A stretch of 64,000 nt of DNA from NCBI RefSeq assembly GCF_900114995.1, contig NZ_FOUX01000006.1:310001-374000 (forward strand), given 5' to 3'. Positions 25,220-34,112 of the stretch are shown here, piece after piece. The position numbers and the translations under genes were made by a program. The notes under the pieces are model-generated. The model was given only the letters and a program-made list of their open reading frames with translations, was not told the DNA's origin and made no database searches. The stretch's first letter is position 1; each line of letters opens with the position of its first letter. The DNA is from Chitinophaga sp. YR627. GTDB lineage: Bacteria > Bacteroidota > Bacteroidia > Chitinophagales > Chitinophagaceae.

Positions 25220-28045
25220 ATGAAAACTGTAATCAGAAGATCCTGCAAACTGCTGCCAGCTATCCTGTCAATGCTGCTTTTACAGCCAGCTGTCGCCCAA
25301 CAGCCTTCCATACCGTATACCGATACCCTGCGTCCAACAGTATGGCCTGCGCCAGGTAACAGGCTGCATCAGCCCTGGACCCGCTGGTGGTGGGTAGGGA
25401 GCGCTGTAGATGAAAAAAGTCTGGATGCGTCGCTAAAGACATTGCATGATGCAGGATTTGGTGGTGTTGAAATAGCCCCGATCTATGGGGCTAAAGGATA
25501 TGAATCGAGATACGTCAGTTTTCTCTCGCCACAATGGGTAGACCGCCTGCGCTATACCGTAAAAACAGCTGCCGGATACAATATGGGTGTGGACCTGACA
25601 ACCGGTACAGGCTGGCCGTTTGGCGGGCCGCAGCTCACAAAAGAGCAGGCCGCTTCCCGCTTTATCATACAAACCTATCCTGCCAAAGGAGGCACTCCCT
25701 TTACAGAACAGATACGGATCAACGATGGCAAACAACAGGGTGCTGTCTTACAGGCGCTGACCGCTTATAATGGTAAACAACGTATTTCGCTGATCAGTAA
25801 GGTCAGTAAGGAGGGTAAGCTGCAATGGACACCGCCCACCGGGGACTGGACACTGTATGCCTTATTCAGCGGCTGGACCCTTCAGCAGGTGAAAAGAGCT
25901 GCTCCGGGTGGAGAAGGGTATACCCTGGATCATCTCTCTGCTGCCGCCTTACCGGTATACCTGCAACGTTTTGATACCGCTTTTAAAGGAAAGACACCCG
26001 GTGTACGATCCTTTTATAATGACAGCTATGAAGTGTATAATGCCGACTGGACGCCCGCGTTTTTCGATGTGTTTAAAAAGCATAGGGGATATGATCTCAG
26101 GGATTACCTGCCGGAACTGATCAGCGAAGTGTCGACCGAACTGGCAGGCAGGGTAAAGTCGGACTACCGGGAAACCATGTCCGAACTACTGCTGAATAAT
26201 TTTACCACTCCCTGGACCGAATGGGCGCATCGCTACAATAGCGTATCAAAAAATCAGGCGCATGGCTCTCCGGGTAATCTGCTCGACCTATATGCTGCCG
26301 TTGATATCCCGGAATGTGAAACCTTTGGGTCGACTTATTTTCCGATACCCGGACTCAGAAGAGATAGTGCCGATATCCGTAATGTCGCTCCTGATCCGGT
26401 TATGCTGAAGTTTGCTTCCTCTGCTGCACATGTAACAGGACATCCGCTGGTGTCCTGTGAAACATTTACCTGGCTGACGGAGCATTTCAAAACCTCCCTT
26501 TCACAGTGTAAACCGGAAGTGGAACAGGCCTTTCTGGCCGGTGTCAATCACGTATTTTATCATGGTAATACCTTTTCTCCATCAGATGTACCCTGGCCCG
26601 GCTGGTTGTTCTATGCCTCGGTCAATTTCGTACCAACCAATAGTTTCTGGCCACATCTGACAGGGCTGAACAACTACATCTCCCGGGTACAGTCTGTATT
26701 ACAGACCGGCACTCCTGACAATGAGCTGCTGATCTACTGGCCGGTATATGATTGCTGGGAAAATCCAAAGGGAAAAGATATGCCATTGAAGGTGCATGAT
26801 ATTGATGAATGGCTGCATCCAACGGCTTTTTATAAACAGGTAAAAGACCTGCAACAAGCGGGGTATTCGCTGGATTTTGTTTCAGATAAACAACTGGGAA
26901 AAATCGCTATTCAGGAGGGGAAACTCATGACCAATACGAATGCGGCTCCCTATAAAGTGTTGATCATTCCTGCCATGAAACGGATGCCGCTGGAGACCTT
27001 CCGGCAGATCATCAGACTGGCGGAAGCAGGTGCTACCATCATTTTTGAATCAATGCCGGAAGATGTTCCTGGTCTTCATGACCTGGATAAACGCAGACAA
27101 CAGTTCAAAGCATTACGGGAAAAGATAAAAGGGTCTTTATCCGGCAAACCAGCCGGCACAAAGATCGGGAAAGGTACACTGTACAACTATGACGGGATAC
27201 AGGAAGCCTTACACCTGCAGCATATCGACGGAGAACGACTGACCGCAGCCGGTTTACAATTTATTCGCAGAAAAGACAAAGACAGGACCTGGTATTATAT
27301 CGTTAATCATACGGCAAATGTTGTAGATGATGCTATCCCTGTTAATAAGATAGGCGATGAGGACACTGTTTTACTGCTTGATCCGATGACAGGAGCATAC
27401 GGTACCGCGGCAGTAGGGCACCATCATGTCAATAACGTGGTGCAGGTCCAGCTGCAACCCGGTCAGTCTCTTATCATAAGGACCGGGCCGGTCACTTCCG
27501 CAGAGAAGGCAGTTGGCAGCTGGACATACCTGAATAAACCAGGAACGCCGTTGCCGCTGTCGGGTAAATGGGGCCTGAGCTTTACCCACGGAGGTCCTTT
27601 TAAGCCTGCTGACCGCCAGCTGGACAGGCTGGTATCCTGGACAGATTTACCTGATACAGCAGCTGCTTCTTATAGTGGCTCAGCCATATATACCCAGACA
27701 TTTACCCTGCCGGATAAGCCGGAAAAGGAGTATCTGCTCAACCTGGGGAAAGTGTATGAAAGTGCCAGGGTAACCATCAACGGACAGGATGCCGGTATTT
27801 ACTTGGCGATTCCATTCCAGGGAAGGGTAGGGCAATACCTGCGTCCAGGTAAAAATGAGATCAGCATAGAAGTTGCCAATCTGATGGCCAACCGGGTCCG
27901 GTATATGGATCAGCATGGCATTCCCTGGCGTAACTATCATGAGATCAATTTTGTCAATATCAACTATAAGCCGTTTGATGCGACAGACTGGCCCCTGCAG
28001 GCTTCTGGTCTGATCGGTCCGGTGACATTGACGCCCTACCAATAG
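25220..28045 (+). CDS. GH106 alpha-L-rhamnosidase
   Basis: A 941-aa exported enzyme with a signal peptide ending near AVAQQ (residue 28). The N-terminal TIM-barrel start is diagnostic for GH106: TRWWWVGSAVDEKSL, then GFGGVEIAPIYGAKGYES and VDLTTGTGWPFGGP. A C-terminal jelly-roll-like region carries YLLNLGKVYESARVTINGQ. The family cleaves terminal alpha-L-rhamnose. The gene directly follows the sulfatase and precedes an AraC regulator, but no SusCD pair is nearby, so uptake of products would need another locus. Confidence 0.9.
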   Translation: MKTVIRRSCKLLPAILSMLLLQPAVAQQPSIPYTDTLRPTVWPAPGNRLHQPWTRWWWVGSAVDEKSLDASLKTLHDAGFGGVEIAPIYGAKGYESRYVSFLSPQWVDRLRYTVKTAAGYNMGVDLTTGTGWPFGGPQLTKEQAASRFIIQTYPAKGGTPFTEQIRINDGKQQGAVLQALTAYNGKQRISLISKVSKEGKLQWTPPTGDWTLYALFSGWTLQQVKRAAPGGEGYTLDHLSAAALPVYLQRFDTAFKGKTPGVRSFYNDSYEVYNADWTPAFFDVFKKHRGYDLRDYLPELISEVSTELAGRVKSDYRETMSELLLNNFTTPWTEWAHRYNSVSKNQAHGSPGNLLDLYAAVDIPECETFGSTYFPIPGLRRDSADIRNVAPDPVMLKFASSAAHVTGHPLVSCETFTWLTEHFKTSLSQCKPEVEQAFLAGVNHVFYHGNTFSPSDVPWPGWLFYASVNFVPTNSFWPHLTGLNNYISRVQSVLQTGTPDNELLIYWPVYDCWENPKGKDMPLKVHDIDEWLHPTAFYKQVKDLQQAGYSLDFVSDKQLGKIAIQEGKLMTNTNAAPYKVLIIPAMKRMPLETFRQIIRLAEAGATIIFESMPEDVPGLHDLDKRRQQFKALREKIKGSLSGKPAGTKIGKGTLYNYDGIQEALHLQHIDGERLTAAGLQFIRRKDKDRTWYYIVNHTANVVDDAIPVNKIGDEDTVLLLDPMTGAYGTAAVGHHHVNNVVQVQLQPGQSLIIRTGPVTSAEKAVGSWTYLNKPGTPLPLSGKWGLSFTHGGPFKPADRQLDRLVSWTDLPDTAAASYSGSAIYTQTFTLPDKPEKEYLLNLGKVYESARVTINGQDAGIYLAIPFQGRVGQYLRPGKNEISIEVANLMANRVRYMDQHGIPWRNYHEINFVNINYKPFDATDWPLQASGLIGPVTLTPYQ

Positions 28046-28096
28046 TCTTTAAGAAAACCCGTTTTTCGGAATGTTTGAATTTTGTAACTTAGCAGT

Positions 28097-28999
28097 ATGG
28101 CAGAAACACAAACATTAGCGGAGTTCTATCAGCAGAAGTTCAACTGGCTGCCTGAAAACCTCCAGCAGGACATAGGACACTTCAATGTGTTCCGGTTGGA
28201 GGACTTCCAGGGGCCGTCTGCAAAGACCTTTAAATACAGCCGCCGGGATTTCTATAAGATCAACCTGGTCAGAGGCCGGAACGTCTATCACTACGCCGAT
28301 AAAAGCGTGGAACTGGATGGCAGTACCCTGACTTTCTTCAATCCCCAGGTACCATATACATATGAGACCCTGTCCGAAACAAAAACAGGGTTCTTCTGCA
28401 TCTTTAAAGAAGGCTTCTTTACGGAGCGTATGCGGGGCAGTATCAATGAATTGCCCATGTTCGCCCCGGGAGGTAAACCTTCCTATATATTGACAGAAGA
28501 GCAGGACGCGCACGTCAGCCAGATCTTTACCAAAATGCTGGACGAGATCAATTCAGACTACCGGTATAAGTATGATCTGCTGATGAATTATGTGACCGAA
28601 ATGATCCACTATGCATTGAAACTTGAGCCTACCGAGACACTATATAAACACCCGGACGCCAAGTCCAGGATCACCTCCATCTTTACAGAACTGCTTGAAA
28701 GACAGTTTCCTATTGAGTCTCCTTCCCAGCGGTTTACGCTGCGTTCGGCCAAGGACTTTGCTGACCAGCTGGCCGTACACGTCAATCATCTCAACAGGGC
28801 GATCAAGGAAACTACGGGTAAAACAACTACCGAGCACATCTCAGAACGCCTGGTCAGCGAGGCCAAAGCCCTGCTGAAACACACCAACTGGAACGTCTCT
28901 GAGATCAGTTACTGCCTGGGCTTTGAGGAACCCGCCCATTTCAACAACTTTTTCAGGAAGCAGACCAGCCAGACACCGTCCTCTTTCAGGATTGTTTGA
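28097..28999 (+). CDS. AraC family transcriptional regulator
   Basis: A 300-aa protein with a cupin-like N-terminal half (VYHYADKSVELDGSTLTFF is a typical strand pair) and a C-terminal AraC DNA-binding domain (FADQLAVHVNHLNRAIKE and WNVSEISYCLGFEEPAHFNN). It may regulate the sulfatase/GH106 pair upstream or the SDR at 29080, whose start lies 81 bp after its stop. A TAnnTTAG element (28085-28092) sits just before the ATG. This type often controls neighbouring dehydrogenase genes. Confidence 0.88.
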   Translation: MAETQTLAEFYQQKFNWLPENLQQDIGHFNVFRLEDFQGPSAKTFKYSRRDFYKINLVRGRNVYHYADKSVELDGSTLTFFNPQVPYTYETLSETKTGFFCIFKEGFFTERMRGSINELPMFAPGGKPSYILTEEQDAHVSQIFTKMLDEINSDYRYKYDLLMNYVTEMIHYALKLEPTETLYKHPDAKSRITSIFTELLERQFPIESPSQRFTLRSAKDFADQLAVHVNHLNRAIKETTGKTTTEHISERLVSEAKALLKHTNWNVSEISYCLGFEEPAHFNNFFRKQTSQTPSSFRIV

Positions 29000-29079
29000 A
29001 TTCCGCAAGTATTGCTTTGAATGATGTAATAACCCGCATCCCGATCCGATGTAGTTTTGCATCATTAAACTTAGCAACG

Positions 29080-29919
29080 ATGAGCAACAACAACAACAGA
29101 GTATGGTTTGTAACCGGCGCTTCCAAGGGATTGGGATTAAGCCTGGTAAAACAGCTGCTGGCCACAGGCCAACGCGTGGCAGCAACTTCAAGAAAGATAG
29201 ACGAACTGGTAAAGGCGGTAAGTGAACAGTCTGCAGATTTCCTCCCCCTGGAAACTGACCTGGTGAGTGAAACCAGTGTGACAGCAGCGATTGACAAGAC
29301 GATTGCTACTTTCGGCAGACTGGATGTCGTAGTAAACAATGCGGGTTATGGTATCGGTGGTAGTATAGAAGAACTGACCGATAAAGAGACCCGGGATGCT
29401 TTCGACGTCAATGTTTTCGGTACACTCAATGTGATCCGCCTGGCAATGCCTCAGTTAAGGGCACAACGCTCAGGACATATTATCAATATCTCATCCATCG
29501 CAGGTATTGCTCCCGCTACTGGTTGGTCCATATATGGCGCAGCCAAACATGCGGTGATAGGTCTGAGCGAAGTACTGGCAGAAGACGTGAAAGAATTTGG
29601 TATCAAAGTGACCGTTGTAGCGCCTGGCGCATTCAGGACCAGCTTCCTGACAAAAGAATCACTGACCCTGGCGAAGAATACGATCCCGGAATATACCGCT
29701 ATCAGAAATTCGCATGAAAAATACCAGTCAATGGATGGTCAGCAGGCAGGAGATCCTGACAAAGCAGCGGCAGCCATGATCGCGATTGTCAACGAGCAAA
29801 AGCCTCCTGTATACCTGTTACTGGGTTCAGATGCTTACGAACGGGGTATGGCAAAACTGGAATTATTGAAAGACGCTTTTAAAGAAAAAGAAGCATTGAC
29901 AAGATCTACCAGCTTTTAA
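29080..29919 (+). CDS. Short-chain dehydrogenase/reductase
   Basis: A 279-aa classical SDR with the cofactor motif GASKGLGLSL, the NNAGYG motif, the active-site Ser in INISSIAG and the YGAAK catalytic Tyr/Lys. The Arg and Lys after the first Gly-rich turn (TSRKIDEL) suggest NADPH preference. The ATG at 29080 is preferred; an upstream in-frame start overlaps the AraC gene and adds residues outside the fold. Substrate unknown. The gene pairs with the AraC regulator before it. Confidence 0.88.
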   Translation: MSNNNNRVWFVTGASKGLGLSLVKQLLATGQRVAATSRKIDELVKAVSEQSADFLPLETDLVSETSVTAAIDKTIATFGRLDVVVNNAGYGIGGSIEELTDKETRDAFDVNVFGTLNVIRLAMPQLRAQRSGHIINISSIAGIAPATGWSIYGAAKHAVIGLSEVLAEDVKEFGIKVTVVAPGAFRTSFLTKESLTLAKNTIPEYTAIRNSHEKYQSMDGQQAGDPDKAAAAMIAIVNEQKPPVYLLLGSDAYERGMAKLELLKDAFKEKEALTRSTSF

Positions 29920-29980
29920 AGCCTTCGTTATATGACTACAAACCATGAGACGGCAGCAGTAAAAGCTGCGGTCAACAAAA

Positions 29981-30020
29981 AAGAGGCTATCCGCCGTATG
30001 GTGGGTAGCCTCTTCTTTTA
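29981..30020. terminator. Bidirectional terminator between SDR and TetR genes
   Basis: A 9-bp inverted repeat (AAGAGGCTA at 29981-29989, TAGCCTCTT at 30006-30014) with A-rich and T-rich flanks. It serves the rightward SDR and the leftward TetR gene, which converge here. Confidence 0.8.
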
Positions 30021-30036
30021 TACGTATATTATGCTC

Positions 30037-30618
30037 TTACTTCAGCATTGACATTGTTAGTCTGATAATGTCATCAAACACTTTCTTGTCAGCGCCCGAC
30101 TTGGAATGCGCTGTCAATCCCCACAGATTATTCATAATAAAACGCGCCAGTGAACGGGGCGTATTATCCTTAGAGATCTGTCCCAGGTCCTGGCCACGTT
30201 TGATGGCTCCGGTGAAACCATTCTCAAGCGCCTCCCTGTTTTCCTTTACGATCTCCGCAATTTCTTCATCATGTGTAGCCAGCTCCATGATGGAATTCAC
30301 CATGAAACAACCTCTTTTATCTTCATTGACAAAGCAGTTGTTTTTTGAAATAATGAATAATGACTTCAATGTTTCAGGTACATTTTCTGCATTGGCCAGT
30401 AATTCGAGGATACTGCCCGTTACGGTATTCCTGTAACGCGTCAGTGCACTGACAAACAGACTTCGCTTATCCCCATATGTATCATACAGACTGGAACGGC
30501 TCAGTCCCAGTTCATCCAGGATCTCCTGCGGAGAAGTCCCATTATAACCTTTGTGCCAGAAAAATTGCATCGCTTTATCTAACACTTCTTCTTCATCAAA
30601 TCTTTTTGTCCGTGCCAT
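30037..30618 (-). CDS. TetR family transcriptional repressor
   Basis: A 193-aa TetR protein. The N-terminal helix-turn-helix reads LDKAMQFFWHKGYNGTSPQE then LDELGLSRSSLYDTYGDKRS. The ATG at 30618 fits the family; an upstream start adds nine residues. The C-terminal region is the C-terminal ligand-binding type common with SDR targets. The gene is divergent from the SDR at 30838, and three GGAAC-N4-GTTCC-like sites lie between them, which are its probable operators. It likely represses the SDR and itself until an unknown ligand binds. Confidence 0.9.
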   Translation of the reverse strand: MARTKRFDEEEVLDKAMQFFWHKGYNGTSPQEILDELGLSRSSLYDTYGDKRSLFVSALTRYRNTVTGSILELLANAENVPETLKSLFIISKNNCFVNEDKRGCFMVNSIMELATHDEEIAEIVKENREALENGFTGAIKRGQDLGQISKDNTPRSLARFIMNNLWGLTAHSKSGADKKVFDDIIRLTMSMLK

Positions 30619-30627
30619 ATAACAATT

Positions 30628-30708
30628 GAAATTAGGAATTGGCAATCAGGAATTAAGCATTTGAATGCAGCATAGCGCTTCACAGTAACGCTTAATTCTT
30701 ACCAGCAA
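30628..30708. repeat. AT-rich interspersed repeat copy
   Basis: Diverged copy: AATTAGGAATTGGCAATCAG, GAATTAAGC, then TTGAATGCAGCATAGCGC and CGCTTAATTCTTACC. The word GAATGCAGC is shared with the copy at 20.99 kb, showing that the two copies share a core as well as the AT-rich arms. Confidence 0.75.
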
Positions 30709-30720
30709 AGATACATAAAC

Positions 30721-30809
30721 GGAACTAATATTCCGGAATTTTTAAAAAAGAGGAAGATTTATTTGGAACTTTTGTTCCGTTATAACTACCTTAGCGGAAC
30801 AAAAGTTCC
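30721..30809 (+). promoter_or_regulatory. TetR operator cluster and SDR promoter
   Basis: Two perfect operators, GGAACTTTTGTTCC (30765-30778) and GGAACAAAAGTTCC (30796-30809), are 31 bp apart centre to centre and together form a perfect 15-bp inverted repeat (with the flanking G and C). A third, imperfect site, GGAACTAATATTCC, lies at 30721-30734. A Bacteroidota-type promoter fits between them: TTTG at 30762-30765 and TACCTTAG at 30787-30794, 21 bp apart. Repressor on these sites would block the SDR promoter at 30838. The assignment to the neighbouring TetR protein is inferred. Confidence 0.8.
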
Positions 30810-30837
30810 AATATTATAAAAGCAATCATCATCAGAT

Positions 30838-31656
30838 ATGAAAAAGACAGTATTCATTACAGGTACCAGCAGTGGACTGGGCAAGCTGACAGCTAAATAT
30901 TTTGCATCACAGGGCTGGAATGTAGCCGCTACGATGCGTACACCGGAGAAAGAAACAGAGCTGACACAATATGAAAATATAAAGATCTTCAAACTGGATG
31001 TTACCGATATCGCACAGGTAAATACAGCCGTTGAACAGGCAGTCGCTGCATTCGGTAAAATTGATGTAGTGGTAAATAATGCGGGGGCAGGCACATACGG
31101 CGCATTGGAGTTGGCAAAAGAAGAAACAATTGACTGGCAGTTCGCTACAAACGTACGTGGCCCTATCAATGTGATCCGTGCCTTCCTGCCGCATTTCAGG
31201 GCACAGAAAGGAGGGAAGTTCATCAATATCAGTTCCTTCATGGGCGTGACTACCGCCGTACCAGTCGGCTCCTTATATAACATGTCCAAGTTTGCACTGG
31301 AAGGACTGACCGAAGGACTGTATTACGAACTGGAGCCATTGAATGTCAGTCTGCACCTGATAGAACAGGGCGGATCAAGTGGTAACAGTTTCGTAGATAA
31401 GGTCGTTTGGAATGAACATCCGGAAATAACGGATTACGAGGCCATTACAACACGCGTCAAACAGATGATGCAGGAGGCAAAGAATGGCCCGCTGGACGAT
31501 CCGCAAACCATTGTAGATGCTATCTACGCCCTGGCTACCGGCGCAAGTAAACAGTTCCGTACTGTACTCAGCGCAATGGGTAACCAACTAATGGAAATGC
31601 GTAGATCAATGCCAATAGAAAATTATCTGGACACAGTGGCTGGATGGTATAAGTAA
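30838..31656 (+). CDS. Short-chain dehydrogenase/reductase under TetR control
   Basis: A 272-aa classical SDR: GTSSGLGKLT cofactor loop, NNAGAGTYGA, active-site Ser in INISSFMG and a YNMSK catalytic motif. It is related to the SDR at 29080 but not a recent copy. It is divergent from the TetR gene and sits 28 bp after the last operator. Such TetR/SDR pairs often respond to small reactive carbonyls or aromatic compounds; the substrate here is unknown. Confidence 0.9.
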   Translation: MKKTVFITGTSSGLGKLTAKYFASQGWNVAATMRTPEKETELTQYENIKIFKLDVTDIAQVNTAVEQAVAAFGKIDVVVNNAGAGTYGALELAKEETIDWQFATNVRGPINVIRAFLPHFRAQKGGKFINISSFMGVTTAVPVGSLYNMSKFALEGLTEGLYYELEPLNVSLHLIEQGGSSGNSFVDKVVWNEHPEITDYEAITTRVKQMMQEAKNGPLDDPQTIVDAIYALATGASKQFRTVLSAMGNQLMEMRRSMPIENYLDTVAGWYK

Positions 31657-31661
31657 TCTGC

Positions 31662-31690
31662 AAAAGGTCCTGCGTAAAGCAGGGCCTTTT
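31662..31690. terminator. Terminator after the TetR-linked SDR
   Basis: AAAAGGTCCTGC (31662-31673) pairs with GCAGGGCCTTTT (31679-31690) across a five-base loop with one T-G pair, followed by a T-run. Confidence 0.8.
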
Positions 31691-31731
31691 TACTGAAATA
31701 GAGAATAATGACTATATTTCGGTTATTAACT

Positions 31732-32376
31732 ATGTCAATGGACCAGACCACGCATACAACCCTACGTAAAAAAATATCCGTTCATACACAGATCCTGGCA
31801 GCCGTTATGTTTATCGGTTTGTTGTTCCATGTCAGGCGCTATCTATATCCGTCACATACTGTAGCAGACATACTCAGTTTGTATATTTTTCCGGAAAAAC
31901 TATGGGAATGGGCCATACTGATACCGTTTGGCATATTGTTCTATGCCATCTTTCTGATACCCGTGTTCATCACTATTTTCCTGTTATTCCGTTGGGGCAG
32001 GGTATATGCTACTGATGCCGGAAAAGGCAGGAAAGTCCGTAACTGGCTGATTGGCTTTACCCTGGTACTGCTGTATAACTGGGGAGGACCTGCCGTGTAT
32101 GTCATACAACAGGTATTTCCCCCGAAAGAAGTGAATCCGTTCCCGGCAGGTGTAAGATGGGAAACCCAGCCATCGCTTGAAGCAGAGGAAAAGATACTGC
32201 AGCATCTTTTAGATGACCATGCATTGATCAGCCATAAGACGGAAATGACGCTGAATCTCATTGTACTGCTCTTATACACGATAGAGACGGGCTGGATATT
32301 TTCGCTGCTCTGGAAGGCAGAAGTCTTTGAGAAAAAGCAGCTGCCTACTGATGCAGGCGGCTCATCTCTTTCCTGA
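31732..32376 (+). CDS. Hypothetical multi-pass membrane protein, 214 aa
   Basis: I do not recognise the family. Four membrane helices are visible (near residues 18-36, 55-80, 106-124 and 176-196 from the ATG at 31732), with a soluble loop between the third and fourth. An upstream start at 31708 is possible. The 3' end overlaps the convergent gene at 32345 by 32 bp. No catalytic motif is seen. Confidence 0.7.
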   Translation: MSMDQTTHTTLRKKISVHTQILAAVMFIGLLFHVRRYLYPSHTVADILSLYIFPEKLWEWAILIPFGILFYAIFLIPVFITIFLLFRWGRVYATDAGKGRKVRNWLIGFTLVLLYNWGGPAVYVIQQVFPPKEVNPFPAGVRWETQPSLEAEEKILQHLLDDHALISHKTEMTLNLIVLLLYTIETGWIFSLLWKAEVFEKKQLPTDAGGSSLS

Positions 32377-33013
32377 ATGAGAGCATCTCAGAACTGATTG
32401 CTTTCAATGTAAAACCGGTCTGCTTTTCCAGCAGTGCTGTAATATCCGCATCTTTGCCTAATTCGCTGAAACTGTCATATCCCAGGAGCAGTACCAGTTC
32501 ATGGAGATTACCTCCATCGACGATCTTATACGTATAGAAACAGCCTGCGTGCAATCCCTTTGTTACGTTATCAAGTGCTTTAATGGCATTTGTCAATGGA
32601 TAGGCTGTGATGGTGATCATCCGCAGGTAACGCGCCTGTAAACCTTTATTATGCCCGCAGCTGGCAATCTTTTCCATCTTTATAACAGCCCTTAGTTTTG
32701 CGAACGGGTGTACATGCAACTGATTATCAGCTGCATCTTCCGCAGACTTCAGCCGCTGATCAAAGTCCGCCCAGGCACGGTCTACTGTAGCATCCAGCAG
32801 TTGCCCATCCCTTGGTCCGGATATGAAATACCAGCCATACCAGTCCCATAGATCACTATTGGCGGCATGCCATTGTAAATGTTGCTGGTAACCTTTTTCA
32901 AAAGCCTGTTCCATGCCTTCTCTGGGTTCCCAGATCACAAACTGAGCGATATTTTTATCTTGTGCAGACGCCCGGAAAGAGAGGAGAAGCGCTATAATCA
33001 GTAAGAATCGCAT
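32345..33013 (-). CDS. Hypothetical exported protein, 222 aa
   Basis: A clear signal peptide (residues 1-17, ending RASAQ) precedes a protein with two similar halves: FVIWEPREGMEQAFEKGYQQ in the first and a YTYKIVDGGNLHELVLLLGY stretch in the second. The pattern of strands and helices is like tandem ferredoxin-like (dimeric alpha-beta barrel) modules, which is a guess. It may be co-transcribed with the AraC gene upstream (60 bp between). Confidence 0.7.
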   Translation of the reverse strand: MRFLLIIALLLSFRASAQDKNIAQFVIWEPREGMEQAFEKGYQQHLQWHAANSDLWDWYGWYFISGPRDGQLLDATVDRAWADFDQRLKSAEDAADNQLHVHPFAKLRAVIKMEKIASCGHNKGLQARYLRMITITAYPLTNAIKALDNVTKGLHAGCFYTYKIVDGGNLHELVLLLGYDSFSELGKDADITALLEKQTGFTLKAISSEMLSFRKEMSRLHQ

Positions 33014-33073
33014 ACGTTTTTTACTGTAAAGCTATTCTGCGGGGAACGGATAGAATTGTAAAAAAGTGAACTG

Positions 33074-33889
33074 TCAGATATTGACAAATATATCATTGAT
33101 CCCGGTGTTGTTATTGAACCAGGCTTTGGGTGATCGTTGTGTATACTGATGGAAACTGCGGATGAGGTGAGACTGGTCATAAAAGCCTGTTTCATAACCA
33201 CCGGCCGTATAATTCTGTTCCGGATGCCGGTTCTTCCAGGCAATAAAATGATTAAAGCGGATAATATTGCTGATGGCCTTGGGTGTTAATCCTACCTGTC
33301 GTTTGAAGAGAACATCCAGGTGTTTGGCCGAAACACCGGTACGTTGTAGCAGTCTGTCCACCGAAATATTCCCTTTACTCTGCATAATAGCAGCTATGGC
33401 TGCATGTACATAATCGTAGCCGCCTGCCGGCTGCTCCAGTCTGCTGATGCTGTTTGTCAGCAAACACTCAAACTGTCTGAATGTCTGTTCCGCATCTTCC
33501 TGTATACACGCCCAGAAAGGTGCTTCCGGCAGGATATCACTCAAAGGTGTGATGCCTGTATCTGCATCCGGCACCGGCATTTTCAGAAAGGCGGATAGTG
33601 TATGCGGATAGAAGCGGATGCCATATAAGCGGGCGCCCGGCATGAGTTGTAAACGGTAGGAGGTTAGCGTCTGACCTGCGATGAAAGCAGCAGGCTCTTC
33701 GATCCATGCTCCTGCTTTAAAACGACGTTTTCCGGTATGTGGCGGCAGATGAAAAATAATTTCGTGATGCCCGTCAGGCAATATGTCTTCCTCGTATGGA
33801 TGTGGCAGCTTAGCCGGCACTTCCAGGTACCAGCAGGTTTTGATCAGATGGGTCAGCTGCGCCGGAATATAGGTCTCAATAAGTATCAT
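33074..33889 (-). CDS. AraC family transcriptional regulator (DUF6597 type)
   Basis: A 271-aa regulator with the same layout as the one at 4790-5605: an N-terminal sensing domain (IPAQLTHLIKTCWYLEVPA) and a C-terminal AraC domain (LLQRTGVSAKHLDVLFKRQV, YETGFYDQSHLIRSFHQ). The ATG at 33889 is chosen over a GTG three codons upstream. It reads into the exported unknown at 32345, its likely target. The gene is divergent from the ABC exporter unit. Confidence 0.85.
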   Translation of the reverse strand: MILIETYIPAQLTHLIKTCWYLEVPAKLPHPYEEDILPDGHHEIIFHLPPHTGKRRFKAGAWIEEPAAFIAGQTLTSYRLQLMPGARLYGIRFYPHTLSAFLKMPVPDADTGITPLSDILPEAPFWACIQEDAEQTFRQFECLLTNSISRLEQPAGGYDYVHAAIAAIMQSKGNISVDRLLQRTGVSAKHLDVLFKRQVGLTPKAISNIIRFNHFIAWKNRHPEQNYTAGGYETGFYDQSHLIRSFHQYTQRSPKAWFNNNTGINDIFVNI

Positions 33890-33987
33890 AAATAACACGA
33901 AAATTATTCGCTAAAACAGATAAAAGGGCAAAGCTTTTTCGGATAAAATCCGTAATTTCATAACTCATCAAAGAAAAGGAGGTATTC

Positions 33988-34035
33988 ATGCAATCTACAG
34001 AATATTCATGGAAACCTTCGGTTGGTATCGCCTAA
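33988..34035 (+). CDS. Candidate 15-residue leader peptide of the ABC exporter
   Basis: A short frame, MQSTEYSWKPSVGIA, has a near-perfect Shine-Dalgarno sequence (AAGGAGG at 33977-33983), which is rare in this window and argues for real translation. It ends inside a small hairpin (CGGTT at 34019-34023, AACCG at 34034-34038) and is followed 45 bp later by an intrinsic terminator, with the ABC exporter genes beyond. This is the layout of ribosome-mediated attenuation known for bmrCD in Bacillus subtilis. That the peptide senses a drug is inferred. Confidence 0.5.
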   Translation: MQSTEYSWKPSVGIA

Positions 34036-34080
34036 CCGGGTTGCTCCATAAAAAATATCTGGGACGCGGACGCGTCGAAG

Positions 34081-34112
34081 TCCTTCCGGGTTTTCCGGAA
34101 GGATTTTTTTTT
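34081..34112 (+). terminator. Candidate attenuator terminator before the ABC exporter
   Basis: A perfect 9-bp stem (TCCTTCCGG at 34081-34089, CCGGAAGGA at 34095-34103) with a five-base loop and nine T residues lies 150 bp upstream of the ABC start and faces the same way. The segment AAACCTTCGG inside the leader peptide frame (34012-34021) resembles the left stem and could pair with the right stem as an antiterminator. A separate TAAATTTG box at 34208-34215 could start transcription past it, so it may also simply end an upstream small transcript. The rest of 33890-34264 holds only small hairpins. Confidence 0.7.

Noticed and set aside
33074..33898. GTG start at 33898 for the AraC gene
   Set aside because: The ATG three codons later is more likely, and the extra residues (MLF) are not part of the domain.
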